A stretch of 64,000 nucleotides of DNA from Arthrobacter gandavensis. Lineage in GTDB: Bacteria; Actinomycetota; Actinomycetes; Actinomycetales; Micrococcaceae. The notes beneath the pieces are model-generated. The model was given only the letters and a program-made list of their open reading frames with translations, was not told the DNA's origin and did not search any database. Position 1 is the first letter of the stretch. Each line of letters opens with the position of its first letter. This document shows, in pieces, positions 63,673 to 64,000 of the stretch. Made by a program: the position numbers and the translations under genes. The stretch lies in contig NZ_VTFU01000001.1 of the NCBI RefSeq assembly GCF_009192735.1, positions 124,001 through 188,000 of the forward strand, given 5' to 3'.

Positions 63673-64000
63673 ATGTGCGGACGTTACGTAATGGCAAAGG
63701 CAACATCTGACCTAGTGGCAGCCTTCAACGCCGAACAAGCGGTGGGGGATGACATTGCCCCGTCCTGGAATGTGGCCCCCACTGACGATGTGCGGATTGT
63801 CACCGAGCGTGCCCGCCGCCGTGCAGGTGCCGGCGAGGGTAAGGGAGCGGACGACGGCGAGGGTAAGGGCGCCGACGACGGCGAGGGGGAACACGGCGGC
63901 GGCAGCGGGCACGGCGGGCGCCCTGACGGAAGCGCGTCCCCTGACGTCACCGTCCGGCGGCTGGCAACCGCCAAATGGGGTTTGGTGCCCGTCTGGGCGA
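63673..64000 (+). CDS. SOS response-associated peptidase (SRAP/YedK), start only
   Basis: The first 109 codons of an SRAP gene that runs off the window. It starts MCGRYVMAKAT, so the catalytic Cys2 that forms a crosslink with abasic sites is exposed after Met removal. WNVAPTDDV and AKWGLVPVWA are conserved family segments. Between them is an unusual low-complexity insertion of about 45 residues rich in Gly/Asp/Glu/His, coded partly by a 24-bp tandem repeat. SRAP/HMCES proteins shield abasic DNA. Confidence 0.88.
   Translation, partial: MCGRYVMAKATSDLVAAFNAEQAVGDDIAPSWNVAPTDDVRIVTERARRRAGAGEGKGADDGEGKGADDGEGEHGGGSGHGGRPDGSASPDVTVRRLATAKWGLVPVWA
63832..63889 (+). repeat. 24-bp coding tandem repeat in the SRAP gene
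   Basis: Two and a half copies of a 24-base unit beginning GGCGAGGGTAAGGG, units at 63832-63855, 63856-63879 and a partial at 63880. Encodes GEGKGADD repeats within the SRAP fold. Confidence 0.85.

Overview
The window looks like chromosome from a high-GC actinobacterium of the Micrococcaceae, most likely Arthrobacter or a close relative. Evidence: strongly GC-biased third codon positions with long antisense open frames, GTG/TTG starts, mycothiol-linked enzymes (Rv2466c-like nitroreductase, DUF664 protein), a ClgR-type box before clpP1P2, a translational T-box before ileS, class Ib nrdHIEF, and Micrococcales-style secreted proteins with SLH-like repeats. No prophage, insertion sequence or CRISPR array is visible. 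Most of the window is ordinary core genome.

Layout. 1-2500: end of an Fpg/Nei-type glycosylase, a PBP-like lipoprotein whose catalytic motifs are degraded, and tRNA-Gly/tRNA-Pro. 2545-7700: protein quality control (tig, clpP1, clpP2, clpX) and a DsbA-fold nitroreductase. 7794-13033: valS, a DUF488 protein, an orphan AbiEi/DUF559 nuclease-like gene between two 78-bp imperfect repeats, an SDR gene and a 44-bp tandem repeat. 13081-19019: T-box, ileS, folC, a DUF4233 protein and ndk. 19092-23387: mgtE with a long structured leader holding a candidate 21-codon leader peptide, a PRISE-type reductase, a maltokinase-cap-like protein and a VKOR. 23818-36472: rne, rplU, rpmA, obgE, proB, proA, nadD, rsfS and neighbours, the classic growth and ribosome cluster. 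36621-48311: two identical tRNA-Ala genes, an NhaA-DsbA fusion, lysoplasmalogenase, a lactone oxidase/PLP deaminase pair, desaturase, App1 phosphatase, FUSC transporter, LysR, and a DUF1648/GntR pair. 48649-52637: nrdHIEF. 52740-64000: small enzymes, a VanY peptidase, a DivIVA-repeat protein, two secreted SLH-like proteins (GH25 lysozyme and CAP domain) with a tiny probably leaderless ribbon-helix-helix-like gene between them, an epimerase, and the start of a YedK/SRAP gene.

How the parts work together. Trigger factor and ClpXP handle folding and turnover. The ileS T-box senses uncharged tRNA-Ile. rne-rplU-rpmA-obgE-rsfS control ribosome production and activity. proBA supplies proline, nadD supplies NAD, and nrdHIEF supplies deoxynucleotides under a probable NrdR box. 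The most unusual signals are the mgtE leader with its small reading frame, the repeat-flanked AbiEi/DUF559 gene, the catalytically degraded PBP lipoprotein, and the linked pair of SLH-like wall proteins. All functional calls rest on reading motifs and context by eye; no search was run.
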